NCBI RefSeq assembly: GCF_050483325.1
Contig: NZ_JBCMYF010000032.1
Coordinates: forward strand, 213,056 to 277,055
DNA from: Bacillus_P idriensis_A
Lineage (GTDB): Bacteria > Bacillota > Bacilli > Bacillales > Bacillaceae
Length of the DNA stretch: 64,000 nucleotides
Direction: 5' to 3'
Below are positions 16,963-25,349 of the stretch, in pieces. The first letter of the stretch is position 1; the number at the start of each line of letters is the position of its first letter. Under the pieces are notes generated by a model. It had not been told where the DNA came from and made no database searches. It worked only from the letters and a program-made list of their open reading frames with translations. Position numbers and translations under genes: made by a program.

Positions 16963-16964
16963 AA

Positions 16965-18047
16965 TTAATTATCTTTTTGAGGCTTAGGCTTAGCCAGAAG
17001 CTTTCTGAATGCATTGATAAGCGGTTTATGGCCTTCCCCGATTAATCCGACGAGTTCAGCTGTAATCTGGATGAAAAACAGCAGGATCATCATTATCAAG
17101 AGAGCCATCCACATCGTTGCATTTGAGAAAAGAATAGCCGACAGTCCAAAGCATGCACTGAAGAAGTAAATAAGCAGCACGGATTTTCTGTGGCTGAATC
17201 CCATGTCCACTAAACAATAGTGCAAATGCAGCTTATCAGGTGCAGCGATATTCTGTCTGTTCACAAGTCTTCGCACAATCGCAAAGAGTGTGTCGAAAAT
17301 AGGTATAGCCAAAACAATGATCGGTATAATAAAACCGAACAAAGTGATGTTCTTAAATAATCCCATTGTCGAAAGGATCGCGATGGAGTATCCGAGAAAC
17401 AGCGCTCCGGTGTCTCCCATAAAAATCTTCGCCGGGTAGAAATTGTGGATCAGGAATCCGAGTGTGCTTCCGATCAGAATGATACACAGCGATACAACCG
17501 CAAACTGAAAATTCGTAAACGCCATGATCAGAATGCTTGTCATTGCAATAGACGAAACGCCAGCTGCCAGTCCGTCTAATCCATCAATCAGGTTGATGGC
17601 ATTTGTGACGCCGACAATCCAGAGGATGGTTACAGGATAGCTCCAGTAATCAAGGTAAATCAATCCGAAAAACGGAAGGGTAATCTTGTTAATGAGCAAG
17701 CCGGATGAGACAACGACTGCAGCTGCAGCCAGCTGGCCTGCAAGCTTATACTTTGCCGAAAGAGTAAAGCGGTCATCAAGAATACCAATAATGATAATGA
17801 TGAAAGCACCGATTATAATCTCTTTCATATACATTGATTCAGGACGCAGGTACAGGTAACCTGCCACAACGCCGATAAATATGGCAAGACCGCCAAGCCT
17901 CGGCATTAGGCCCTGATGAATTTTTCTGCTGTTGGGCTTATCTACCGCCCCGATTTTAATCGCAAGTTTTTTTATAAGTGGTGTAATAGATACAGCCACT
18001 ATAAAAGATACTATAAAAGCTATAATATAATTAGAATAATCTAACAT
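16965..18047 (-). CDS. tagO: UDP-GlcNAc:undecaprenyl-phosphate GlcNAc-1-phosphate transferase TagO
   Basis: A 360-residue integral membrane protein with about ten hydrophobic helices. It carries the family signatures DKPNSRKIHQGLMPRLGG (cytoplasmic loop 1), NAINLIDGLDGLAAG (catalytic Asp pair) and FMGDTGALFLGY. It adds GlcNAc-1-P to undecaprenyl phosphate, the first step for wall teichoic acid and for many other glycans. It lies convergent to tagV and starts the glycan locus of this window. Confidence 0.95.
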   Translation of the reverse strand: MLDYSNYIIAFIVSFIVAVSITPLIKKLAIKIGAVDKPNSRKIHQGLMPRLGGLAIFIGVVAGYLYLRPESMYMKEIIIGAFIIIIIGILDDRFTLSAKYKLAGQLAAAAVVVSSGLLINKITLPFFGLIYLDYWSYPVTILWIVGVTNAINLIDGLDGLAAGVSSIAMTSILIMAFTNFQFAVVSLCIILIGSTLGFLIHNFYPAKIFMGDTGALFLGYSIAILSTMGLFKNITLFGFIIPIIVLAIPIFDTLFAIVRRLVNRQNIAAPDKLHLHYCLVDMGFSHRKSVLLIYFFSACFGLSAILFSNATMWMALLIMMILLFFIQITAELVGLIGEGHKPLINAFRKLLAKPKPQKDN

Positions 18048-18182
18048 GCTTACACCAACTTGTGTGAGATATTTTCACTTCCTCCATCATAGCAAAAATA
18101 TATAAACTTGCAATTATTATTTTGTTAAGATTCTGTGCGCTTTATTCTAAGTATGAACTCTTTTTGAACAAAATAATGATGG

Positions 18183-19307
18183 CTATTGCTGCTTCAGCAA
18201 TTTTTTATAAAACGATACTAACTTTCTTTCTTCTGTTTCCCAATTATAGGTCGTCTCGAAACTCTTTCTTCCATTTATACCAAATTCTTTTGTCATTTTA
18301 GGGTTATCAAGCAGTTCATTCAATGCACCTGCAATGGATTCAGGCTTCTCAGGATCAATTAAAAGGCCGCTGTCCGAATTCTCCACCACTCTCCGGTAAT
18401 GAGGGAAATCTGAAGCCAAAATGGCAACACCCGCTGCCATGTATTCAAACAATTTATTAGGCAGACAGACCAAATGATTGGGCTCAGGCAAATAAGGAAT
18501 AATTCCTATTGAAGCTTTTGAGAGATAGGTTTCGATCTCTGAATAAGGCACACTCCCCATAAATTCCACACGGTCGGCAAAACCTGAAGCTTTAACCTTT
18601 TCTTTGATTTTCCGCTCAAAGGCTTCGGACTCAAACCTTCCAACAAAAAGAAATCTCGCATTCGGATGCTTGTCCGCCGCTAAGGAAAAGGCCTCTGTTA
18701 ATTGTTCAATCCCTCTGATAGGGGTAATTCCGCCAAGATAAAGAACCATATTAGGGTCTTTCAGGGCAGAATGATTCAGCGTAAACATTTCCGTCAGAGG
18801 ATAATTTTCAATCTTGCAGGAGTGATAGCGCTGATATCTCTCCCCTACTTCATCCGTTGTGTAAATTACGCCTGATAAAATTGGAAGACAGATTCTTTCA
18901 ATTGCCTCGTAGATGAGACGAACAGGTTTTTTCATCCAGCTTTTCAAGTATTTTTTGCTCATAATGGCATTCGGATAATGCTCATGAGCATCAAAAATGA
19001 CAGGTTTCCCGGTGAAAATACGAAGCAGCACGCCTGCCGGGATAAGCTCTGGATCATGAAAATGATAGAGGTCTGCATTTGTTTTTCTGGCAGCCTTAAA
19101 AACCGTAAACGTATGTAAAAAGCGCTTCAATTCCTGCTTTGGCTTTTCAATTGGAATAAGCTTGATTGAATCGTCCAACATTATATCAGGCTTCGGTGCG
19201 ACAAGAGAAACATCATACCCCGCCTTTACCAGAGACTTGCATTGCTTATGATAAATCCGGCCGTCATATGTGTTATGAACAGACGTGATTACACAGATTT
19301 TCTTCAT
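18183..19307 (-). CDS. Glycosyltransferase, GT4 family
   Basis: 374 residues from ATG 19307 (AAAGGA 13 bases upstream); longer in-frame starts lack a ribosome binding site. It has the GT-B fold of family 4: an N-terminal acceptor domain (MKKICVITSVHNTYDGRIYH) and a C-terminal sugar-nucleotide domain with LYLGGITPIRGIEQL and PNKLFEYMAAGVAILASDF, in which the acidic residue of the EX7E motif sits in a variant form. There is no membrane segment, so it acts at the cytoplasmic face of the membrane. Donor and acceptor cannot be read from sequence; its place between tagO and mnaA points to wall-glycan assembly. Confidence 0.85.
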   Translation of the reverse strand: MKKICVITSVHNTYDGRIYHKQCKSLVKAGYDVSLVAPKPDIMLDDSIKLIPIEKPKQELKRFLHTFTVFKAARKTNADLYHFHDPELIPAGVLLRIFTGKPVIFDAHEHYPNAIMSKKYLKSWMKKPVRLIYEAIERICLPILSGVIYTTDEVGERYQRYHSCKIENYPLTEMFTLNHSALKDPNMVLYLGGITPIRGIEQLTEAFSLAADKHPNARFLFVGRFESEAFERKIKEKVKASGFADRVEFMGSVPYSEIETYLSKASIGIIPYLPEPNHLVCLPNKLFEYMAAGVAILASDFPHYRRVVENSDSGLLIDPEKPESIAGALNELLDNPKMTKEFGINGRKSFETTYNWETEERKLVSFYKKLLKQQ

Positions 19308-19477
19308 TATATCCATTCCTTTATTAAAGTTATAGCTAACTTCAGCGCCCAGCTTTTCGGTCAGAGCGGATCTAACCAAGGCACTTCCGCTTTTCTCAAC
19401 TCAAAGTTGTAACTTTCCCAATTATACTTTACACTATTATATTGACATATCCTAATTTTTAATGGAAAGGGATCACT

Positions 19478-20710
19478 ATGAAAATCGTTTATATAACACA
19501 GCACTTTCCGCCTGAAATCGGTGCAGCACAAGGCCGTGCCTTTGATATGAGCACGAATCTTTCAAACCTGGGGCATGATCTGCATGTGCTGACGGCCTTT
19601 CCAAATCATGAATCAACTTCTAAATTGTACAGTAAAGAGGAGATAAACAAGCTATCCGTTTACCGCTCTTTTCGCATACGTGATACTAAAAAAAGCTCAA
19701 TCCGCCGTTTAGCCAACTACTTGTCGTTTATGTGCTCAAGCATCATAAGCGGCATGCTCGTTAAAAAGCCGGACATTGTTTATGCAACCTCCCCTCAGCT
19801 TTTTCAAGGGGTGACCGGGTACGTGCTGAGCCGCATTCATAGAACAAAGTTCGTTTTTGAAGTCCGTGATTTATGGGTCGACTTCGCAGAAATTTTAGGT
19901 CAGTTTAAAAACAAAAAATTACTGAATCTTGCCCGAAAACTTGAAAATTTCATCTATAAGAAAGCCGATCTGATTGTTGTCGTCACACACGGCTACAAAG
20001 ATCGTCTGATAGACCTGGGTATTTCAGCAGAGAAGATCATTGTCATTCCAAATGGCGTGAATCCAAGTGCCTTAAAACCTGTAATAAAAAGGAACGATGT
20101 GAAAAAGGACTACGGGATTGAAGATAAATTCCTCGTCCTTTATACAGGCAATATTGGCGCAGCGCAAGGTCTTCAGACCATCATTTCGGCTGCGGTAAAG
20201 CTGAAAAATGACCCTTCTGTCTGCTTTATGTTCATAGGTGACGGCGTTGAAAAAGAAGCTTTAATGGAACAAGTAAAAGCAAATCATTTAACCAATGTGC
20301 TTTTTCTGGACAGCAAAAGAAAGGAAGAATTGGCTTCCTACTATGACAGCGCCGATCTTGGCATTGTCAGTTTAAAAAAGCATCCGTTATTTGAAATCAC
20401 GATTCCTTCCAAAGTGTTTGATTATATGGCTGTATCACTGCCGGTTCTGATCGGAGTTGAAGGTGAAGCAAGGGAGATCGTCGAAAAAAATCATGCCGGC
20501 TTCACATTTGAACCTGAGAATCCGGAAGACTTTATCCGCGCACTCAAGCTCGCTCAAAGCCAGCCTGAAACACTTAAAGACATGAAGAAAAACCTGCGTC
20601 ACCATCTCCTGCAATCATTTAACAGAGAAACACAGGCAGCAGAGCTTTCGGAAGCCCTGCAGAACTGTAAAGAATCTCATAGCATGAACCATATAAAAAA
20701 GACGACCTGA
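19478..20710 (+). CDS. Glycosyltransferase, GT4 family (WbuB-like)
   Basis: A 410-residue GT-B enzyme starting MKIVYITQHFPPEIGAAQG, the N-terminal pattern of WbuB/WcaI-type transferases that often use deoxy-amino sugars. The donor-binding half contains LYTGNIGAAQGLQTI and PSKVFDYMAVSLPVLIG. It is the only plus-strand gene in the glycan locus; it diverges from the preceding transferase and converges on mnaA. Its last four codons and stop lie in the left arm of a bidirectional terminator. Substrate not determinable here. Confidence 0.85.
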   Translation: MKIVYITQHFPPEIGAAQGRAFDMSTNLSNLGHDLHVLTAFPNHESTSKLYSKEEINKLSVYRSFRIRDTKKSSIRRLANYLSFMCSSIISGMLVKKPDIVYATSPQLFQGVTGYVLSRIHRTKFVFEVRDLWVDFAEILGQFKNKKLLNLARKLENFIYKKADLIVVVTHGYKDRLIDLGISAEKIIVIPNGVNPSALKPVIKRNDVKKDYGIEDKFLVLYTGNIGAAQGLQTIISAAVKLKNDPSVCFMFIGDGVEKEALMEQVKANHLTNVLFLDSKRKEELASYYDSADLGIVSLKKHPLFEITIPSKVFDYMAVSLPVLIGVEGEAREIVEKNHAGFTFEPENPEDFIRALKLAQSQPETLKDMKKNLRHHLLQSFNRETQAAELSEALQNCKESHSMNHIKKTT

Positions 20711-20736
20711 TGTCAGAATCAGGTCGTCTTTTTTGT
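20696..20736. terminator. Bidirectional terminator between the WbuB-like gene and mnaA
   Basis: AAGACGACCTGAT pairs perfectly with ATCAGGTCGTCTT and has A6 on the left and T6 on the right, so it serves both convergent genes. The stop codon of the plus-strand gene is inside the stem. Confidence 0.93.
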
Positions 20737-20739
20737 CCA

Positions 20740-21885
20740 TCATACCTCAAAAGGCACAGGCTTTTCATCACGCTTTTTAAAATAATGCAGAATCGCTTCC
20801 ACAATACGTCTTGAAGCTTCTCCGTCTCCGTATGGATTAGAGGCTTTCGACATCTCTTCATAGCGTTCTTTATTGTTAAGCAGCTCATAAGCAAGCTTAT
20901 AAATGGTTTCTTCATCTGTTCCTGCAAGCTTCAATGTACCTGCTTCAATTCCTTCAGGGCGCTCAGTTGTGTCGCGCAGAACAAGTACCGGCACTCCAAG
21001 AGATGGCGCTTCTTCCTGTACGCCGCCCGAATCGGTAAGAATGATGTGCGCTTTAGAAGCGAAGTTATGGAAATCATAAACGCCAAGCGGCTCGATCAAA
21101 TGAATTCTAGGATCGTTTCCGAGAATTTCATCTGCCACTTCACGAACAGCCGGATTTAAATGAACCGGATACACGACCTGCACATCATCATGCTCTGTGA
21201 TCAGACGCTTAATCGCACGGAACATGTTGCGCATTGGCTCTCCTAAATTCTCGCGGCGATGCGCTGTTAATAGAATCATGCGGTCTGATCCTACTTTTTC
21301 AAGCACTTCATGAGTATAAGTTTCCTTAACAGTTGTTTTTAAAGCATCAATGGCCGTATTGCCTGTTATGTAAATCGTCTCGCCTTTTTTATTCTCCTGA
21401 AGCAGATTTGCCTCTGCTTTGTTCGTTGGAGCAAAATGAAGATCAGCGATGACACCTGTAATTTGACGGTTCACTTCTTCAGGGAATGGAGAGTATTTAT
21501 TCCACGTTCTGAGTCCTGCTTCTACATGGCCGACAGCAATTTGATTGTAAAATGCAGCCAGGCTTGCTACAAATGTTGTCGTTGTATCACCATGAACTAG
21601 TACAAGATCAGGCTTCACGTCTTTCATCACTTCATCTAAGCCTTCAAGCGCCTTTGTCGTCACACCTGTCAGTGTCTGACGGTCCTTCATAATGTTCAGG
21701 TCGTGGTCTGGCGTAACTTCAAACAATTCCAGTACCTGATCAAGCATTTGACGATGCTGGGCCGTTACAGTAACGATTGAATCAATTTCATCCGGATACT
21801 TTTCAAGTTCAAGCACAAGCGGCGCCATTTTGATGGCTTCAGGTCTTGTACCGAAAATAGTCATGACTTTTAATTTACGATCCAT
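20740..21885 (-). CDS. mnaA: UDP-N-acetylglucosamine 2-epimerase
   Basis: 381 residues with the non-hydrolysing epimerase signature (FGTRPEAIKMAPLV; TVTAQHRQMLDQVLELF; LTAHRRENLGEP; LTDSGGVQEEAPSLG). It interconverts UDP-GlcNAc and UDP-ManNAc, the donor for the TagA step and the substrate of the dehydrogenase encoded at 25.4-26.6 kb. An extended -10 promoter lies about 45 bases upstream. A structured repeat separates it from the ABC-exporter operon. Confidence 0.96.
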   Translation of the reverse strand: MDRKLKVMTIFGTRPEAIKMAPLVLELEKYPDEIDSIVTVTAQHRQMLDQVLELFEVTPDHDLNIMKDRQTLTGVTTKALEGLDEVMKDVKPDLVLVHGDTTTTFVASLAAFYNQIAVGHVEAGLRTWNKYSPFPEEVNRQITGVIADLHFAPTNKAEANLLQENKKGETIYITGNTAIDALKTTVKETYTHEVLEKVGSDRMILLTAHRRENLGEPMRNMFRAIKRLITEHDDVQVVYPVHLNPAVREVADEILGNDPRIHLIEPLGVYDFHNFASKAHIILTDSGGVQEEAPSLGVPVLVLRDTTERPEGIEAGTLKLAGTDEETIYKLAYELLNNKERYEEMSKASNPYGDGEASRRIVEAILHYFKKRDEKPVPFEV

Positions 21886-21929
21886 ATATACGAAACTCCT
21901 TTATAGTCCATTTTAGGCAGCTATTGTTC

Positions 21930-21938
21930 ATTATATCA
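21930..21938 (-). promoter_or_regulatory. Extended -10 promoter of mnaA
   Basis: The minus strand reads TGATATAAT, a perfect -10 with the TGN extension, about 45 bases before the mnaA start. No good -35 is visible. Confidence 0.5.
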
Positions 21939-21994
21939 CGTGCCTGAAAAGAGTATTTTTCTTTATTATTAGGATTTCATTACATTTTTATCAG

Positions 21995-22114
21995 AAAAGC
22001 GGAATCGCCTGTTTAGCTCCGACAGACAGATAAGGAATTGCCAGAAAAGGCGCTTTTTGCCTTTACTGGCAATTTCGTTCTGGCCGAGGAGTTAGGCGAT
22101 GGAGCTAGACATCG
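21995..22114. repeat. Structured dispersed repeat, type B, copy 1
   Basis: About 120 bp starting AAAAGCGGAATCGCC and ending GGAGCTAGACATCG. TCGCCT (5' part) pairs with AGGCGA (3' part), GTTTAGCTCC with GGAGCTAGAC (one G-U type change), and a central hairpin pairs AATTGCCAG with CTGGCAATT and AAAGGC with GCCTTT. A second copy at 36681 keeps the pairings with changed bases. The family resembles a repeat I know from intergenic regions of several Bacillus-like genomes. Confidence 0.75.
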
Positions 22115-22124
22115 AAGTGCAAAA

Positions 22125-22163
22125 AACTTTTTAAAAAAGATGTGGTGCCTAAACCCCCACATC
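22125..22163 (-). terminator. Terminator of the ABC exporter-GT4 operon
   Basis: GATGTGG pairs with CCACATC followed by T6 on the minus strand, three bases after the glycosyltransferase stop. Confidence 0.85.
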
Positions 22164-22165
22164 CA

Positions 22166-23383
22166 CTACGATAAGTCCTCATACATCTGAATCAGCTTTT
22201 TGCTTTCTGCCTCCCAAGTTAAAACCTCTCTTGCACGGAGACAGTTTTGCTGATAGGAAGCATATTGGTTCATAATCTCTAAAATGCCATTTACAATGCC
22301 TTCTGGCGTTTCGTCTGCCAGCACACCGGTTTTGTACTCATCAATAATGACAGATTTGCCGGGATGATTGGAAGAAACGGCGGGAACGCCTGCCTGCAGG
22401 TATTCAAAGATTTTATTTGGTGTTGAATAATAGTTATTTTTAGATACCTTCTCATACATCACAAGGCCGATGTCAGCTTTCATGGTGTAATGAATTAAAT
22501 CCTCAGACGAAACCTGATCGTGAAAAAAGACCCTGTCTGACAGTCCAAGTGATCCAGTACGGCTGACCAGCTCATCTTTCAGTATGCCTGAACCAATCAT
22601 CACCAGTTTATAGGTTTCAGGAAGCTTAGCCATTGCATCGATAATCAATTCCAGACCGCGGTACGGAGAAAATCCGCCTTGATAGAGCAGAATCGTATCC
22701 TTTTCATTGAATGGATAATCCCAGTCAATCGCTTTCTCCTCTTTAAGGTCATGCTTGTGAAAAAGAGGGATATTTTGAATGAGCACACATGGTTTTTCTC
22801 CATTTTTTTCAAACAAATAATCTCTCAGATAAGGATTTACAGTAACAAGATAATCGATTTTTTGAAAAAGCCGTTTTTCCATCGCATAACCTGCGATGCG
22901 GTCAAGCTGATTGCGCCCGGCCATCTCATTGAAGATTTCATGTGAATCATAGATAAGCTTCGCAGAGAAATCCTTTGACAGCATTTGCCCCTGCCACAGC
23001 GTATTTAAATCATGACAATGAACAGCGTCAATCGAGATGTCTTTCAAATGTGCTTTGACCTTTTTATAAAACTCATAGTAGGCCAGGTAGTCTTTAGGGA
23101 TTTTGACAAGCGGCAATCTGGCCGTGCGGACGATCAGCTTCTTCACTGCCGATTGCCTTGTTTGTGCACTTGCATTCCCTTTAGACATAGTAGCTTTAAT
23201 GCTTTTAACGGAAATGCCAATCCGAATTAAATGAATGTTTTTATGTAAAAAAGGATCAGGCTCCTGGAATTCCCTGACGCAGGCTAAGTATACGGCATGT
23301 CCTGCTTCAGCTAATGCCAGGGCCTCTCTTTTTACTCTCGCATCATAAGGAATATCCTTATACAGCAGCATGAGAATATTCAT
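22166..23383 (-). CDS. Glycosyltransferase, GT4 family
   Basis: A 405-residue GT-B enzyme. The N-terminal half begins MNILMLLYKDIPYDARVKRE; the C-terminal half carries LLYQGGFSPYRGLELIIDAM and PNKIFEYLQAGVPAVSSNHPG. It is the last gene of the permease-ATPase-transferase operon; its start overlaps the ATPase stop by four bases, so its product likely works on the same polymer that the exporter moves. No membrane helix. The sugar transferred is unknown. Confidence 0.87.
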   Translation of the reverse strand: MNILMLLYKDIPYDARVKREALALAEAGHAVYLACVREFQEPDPFLHKNIHLIRIGISVKSIKATMSKGNASAQTRQSAVKKLIVRTARLPLVKIPKDYLAYYEFYKKVKAHLKDISIDAVHCHDLNTLWQGQMLSKDFSAKLIYDSHEIFNEMAGRNQLDRIAGYAMEKRLFQKIDYLVTVNPYLRDYLFEKNGEKPCVLIQNIPLFHKHDLKEEKAIDWDYPFNEKDTILLYQGGFSPYRGLELIIDAMAKLPETYKLVMIGSGILKDELVSRTGSLGLSDRVFFHDQVSSEDLIHYTMKADIGLVMYEKVSKNNYYSTPNKIFEYLQAGVPAVSSNHPGKSVIIDEYKTGVLADETPEGIVNGILEIMNQYASYQQNCLRAREVLTWEAESKKLIQMYEDLS

Positions 23384-24114
23384 TTTCTTGCCAGTTTCAT
23401 AAACTCATCATATTCCTTGACGATCGGACCTGTCTCGCCGACTGCCTTTTGTTCACCAAGGTGGATCCATACAACACGGTCACAGATCGCTCTTACTAGA
23501 TTCGATGAGTGGGTTACAAGAATAACCGTTCTTTCTTGTTTGATTTTCTCCATAATCGCTTCACGGCATTTTTGCTGAAAAGCTGTGTCGCCTACGCCCA
23601 GAACTTCATCAATGAGAAGAATCTCAGGATCAAGTGAAATAGCCGTAGCGAATGCAAGCCTTGATTTCATCCCTGCAGAGTACGTGCGCACAGGTTTATA
23701 AATAAAATCGCCAAGCTCGGAAAATTCAATAATATCATCGATTTTTTCATCAATCGTTTTCTTATTATGACCTAAAAGCAGTCCATTCAAATAGATATTC
23801 TCAATTCCAGCAAGCTCCGGCTGAAATCCAGCTCCTAATGAAAGAAGAACCGGGTGCTCTTCGTCCATGATGCTGAATTCGCCTTTATCAGGTGAAATCA
23901 GTCCGCTGAGCAGCTTTAACAGCGTGCTTTTTCCAGAACCGTTACGTCCGATGACGCCAAGAACCTCGCCTTTTTTCACTTCGAAGTTCAGGCCTTTAAG
24001 CGCCCAGAAGCGGTCATCTTTTTTATGAAGATTCAATAGTTTTTTTAATGGTTTTTCTGTATGCTCCGGATAAGATACCCAGAGATCTTTTACTTCAATT
24101 ATATTTTCACTCAA
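23380..24114 (-). CDS. Polysaccharide/teichoic acid ABC exporter, ATP-binding subunit
   Basis: 244 residues, TTG start directly after the permease stop. Walker A IGRNGSGKST, signature TYSAGMKSRLAFA, Walker B ILLIDEVLGVGD, switch His in VTHSS, and the SLGAGFQPELAGIENIYLNG stretch that marks the TagH/Wzt class of glycan exporters. It is much shorter than B. subtilis TagH (about 530 residues) because it lacks the C-terminal extension, and also lacks the carbohydrate-binding domain of some Wzt proteins. With the upstream permease it would flip lipid-linked glycan across the membrane. Confidence 0.92.
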   Translation of the reverse strand: MSENIIEVKDLWVSYPEHTEKPLKKLLNLHKKDDRFWALKGLNFEVKKGEVLGVIGRNGSGKSTLLKLLSGLISPDKGEFSIMDEEHPVLLSLGAGFQPELAGIENIYLNGLLLGHNKKTIDEKIDDIIEFSELGDFIYKPVRTYSAGMKSRLAFATAISLDPEILLIDEVLGVGDTAFQQKCREAIMEKIKQERTVILVTHSSNLVRAICDRVVWIHLGEQKAVGETGPIVKEYDEFMKLARK

Positions 24115-24894
24115 TTAAATCACCTTAGCATATTCTTTTTCATTTTTGTTTAACAGGCGTATTCCCAAATACAAGATAGCAAGTGAAAGAATGGTCAAGA
24201 TAAGCATCGGTAAAAATTCAGGAGGTCTGCCGTAAATCAGTACGTCTCTATAGGATTCCAAAAATGTTGTAAAAGGATTCAAATAGAGATATGGAACTAA
24301 ACTAGCAGGTACGTCTTTCATTTCAAACAATACAGGTGATAGATACATTAAGACCCTTGAAATATATTGCATCATATTTTTCACATCCCTGATAAAAACG
24401 CCAAGATGGGCAAGGAAAATCATCACGCCTAATAGGCAGAATGCATTTATCAAAAAGATGAACGGGAAATAAAGAATATTCCATGAAAAGTCAATTCCGT
24501 ATATCGCCAAAAATAAAATAAGCACAACGGCGCTGATTATAAATTTAATGCAGTTAACAAGTAAGCGAACGATAATAAAAATAATTTTCGGTACATATAC
24601 CTGCTGCAGGATATTCCCTTTAGATGAGATGGCGTTCGTTCCATCTACAAGAGCAGCCGTTACAAATTTCAGCGGAATTAAGCCAGTAAAGATAATCACT
24701 GCATAATTCTCTCCGCCTCTATCAAGGATAACCACGACCAGCAAGTAAAAAATGGCCATATAAAAAACCGGATCCAAGATCCACCACAGAAAACCAAAGT
24801 ATGTTCTTGAGTTGTTTGCTTTAAAATCAGAAGCAGTCAAGTGATAGATCAAGTCTTTGTTATTTTTTATGGCCTTTAATGTATCTAATAGCAT
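24115..24894 (-). CDS. Polysaccharide/teichoic acid ABC exporter, permease (TagG/Wzm type)
   Basis: 259 residues with six predicted membrane helices of the ABC-2 type (about 32-52, 62-82, 108-130, 140-165, 172-190, 228-248) and the motif FGFLWWILDPVFYMAIFYL typical of TagG/Wzm permeases. It is the first gene of a three-gene operon with the ATPase and a glycosyltransferase. TagG-type exporters move completed polymers on undecaprenyl pyrophosphate, which fits a TagO-initiated glycan. Confidence 0.92.
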   Translation of the reverse strand: MLLDTLKAIKNNKDLIYHLTASDFKANNSRTYFGFLWWILDPVFYMAIFYLLVVVILDRGGENYAVIIFTGLIPLKFVTAALVDGTNAISSKGNILQQVYVPKIIFIIVRLLVNCIKFIISAVVLILFLAIYGIDFSWNILYFPFIFLINAFCLLGVMIFLAHLGVFIRDVKNMMQYISRVLMYLSPVLFEMKDVPASLVPYLYLNPFTTFLESYRDVLIYGRPPEFLPMLILTILSLAILYLGIRLLNKNEKEYAKVI

Positions 24895-25055
24895 AAGATG
24901 TTCTCCTAACTAACAAAATGTTGCACCTTAATAATAATATACTTAGTTAAATCACCTTTCAAGTTTTACAATGAAATGTAAAAGTTTTGACATGATTTGA
25001 AACAGGTGTGTGCAAAATGGTGATGGATTGAAGTTGTAATTGGGTAACCATTGGC

Positions 25056-25209
25056 TGCGGTTGTTTCCTCTTTCCTGCGAAAAAACCAAAATTGTGGAAT
25101 CATAGCATGCGGTTGATTCCTCTTTACGGCATATGAACCCAAAATAGAGGAATCACAGCATATTGTTGATTCCTTATTCCAGCACAAAACCAAATACAGC
25201 CCCAAAGTG
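25056..25209. repeat. Tandem repeat, 52-53-bp period, three units
   Basis: Units start at 25056, 25108 and 25161. Each begins TG(C/T)GGTTGATTCCTCTTT-like, runs through an AACCCAAAAT-like middle, and the first two end (A/G)GGAATCACAGCA-like. In the middle unit GATTCCTCT pairs with AGAGGAATC. The block lies between the wecC-type gene terminator and the ABC operon. A minus-strand reading frame of 79 codons spans it but looks like a by-product of the repeat. Confidence 0.75.
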
Positions 25210-25300
25210 TCTTTTCTAGCAAAAGATCACTTTATGATTTTCTGCTTAGTACCTGTCTCCAATACCCATTAAATTCCCGCTTCAAAACCTTGCATCGAAT

Positions 25301-25328
25301 AAAAAAAGACCATAAACGAATATGGTCC
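25301..25328 (-). terminator. Terminator of the wecC-type gene
   Basis: GGACCATA pairs with TATGGTC(T) and runs into T7 on the minus strand about 20 bases after the stop codon. Confidence 0.85.
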
Positions 25329-25349
25329 AATTTTACATTAAGATGTGTG

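Noticed and set aside
24966..25205. 79-codon minus-strand reading frame in the gap before the ABC operon
   Set aside because: It spans the 52-53-bp tandem repeat, has no good ribosome binding site and no recognisable domain; the frame is most simply a by-product of the repeat.
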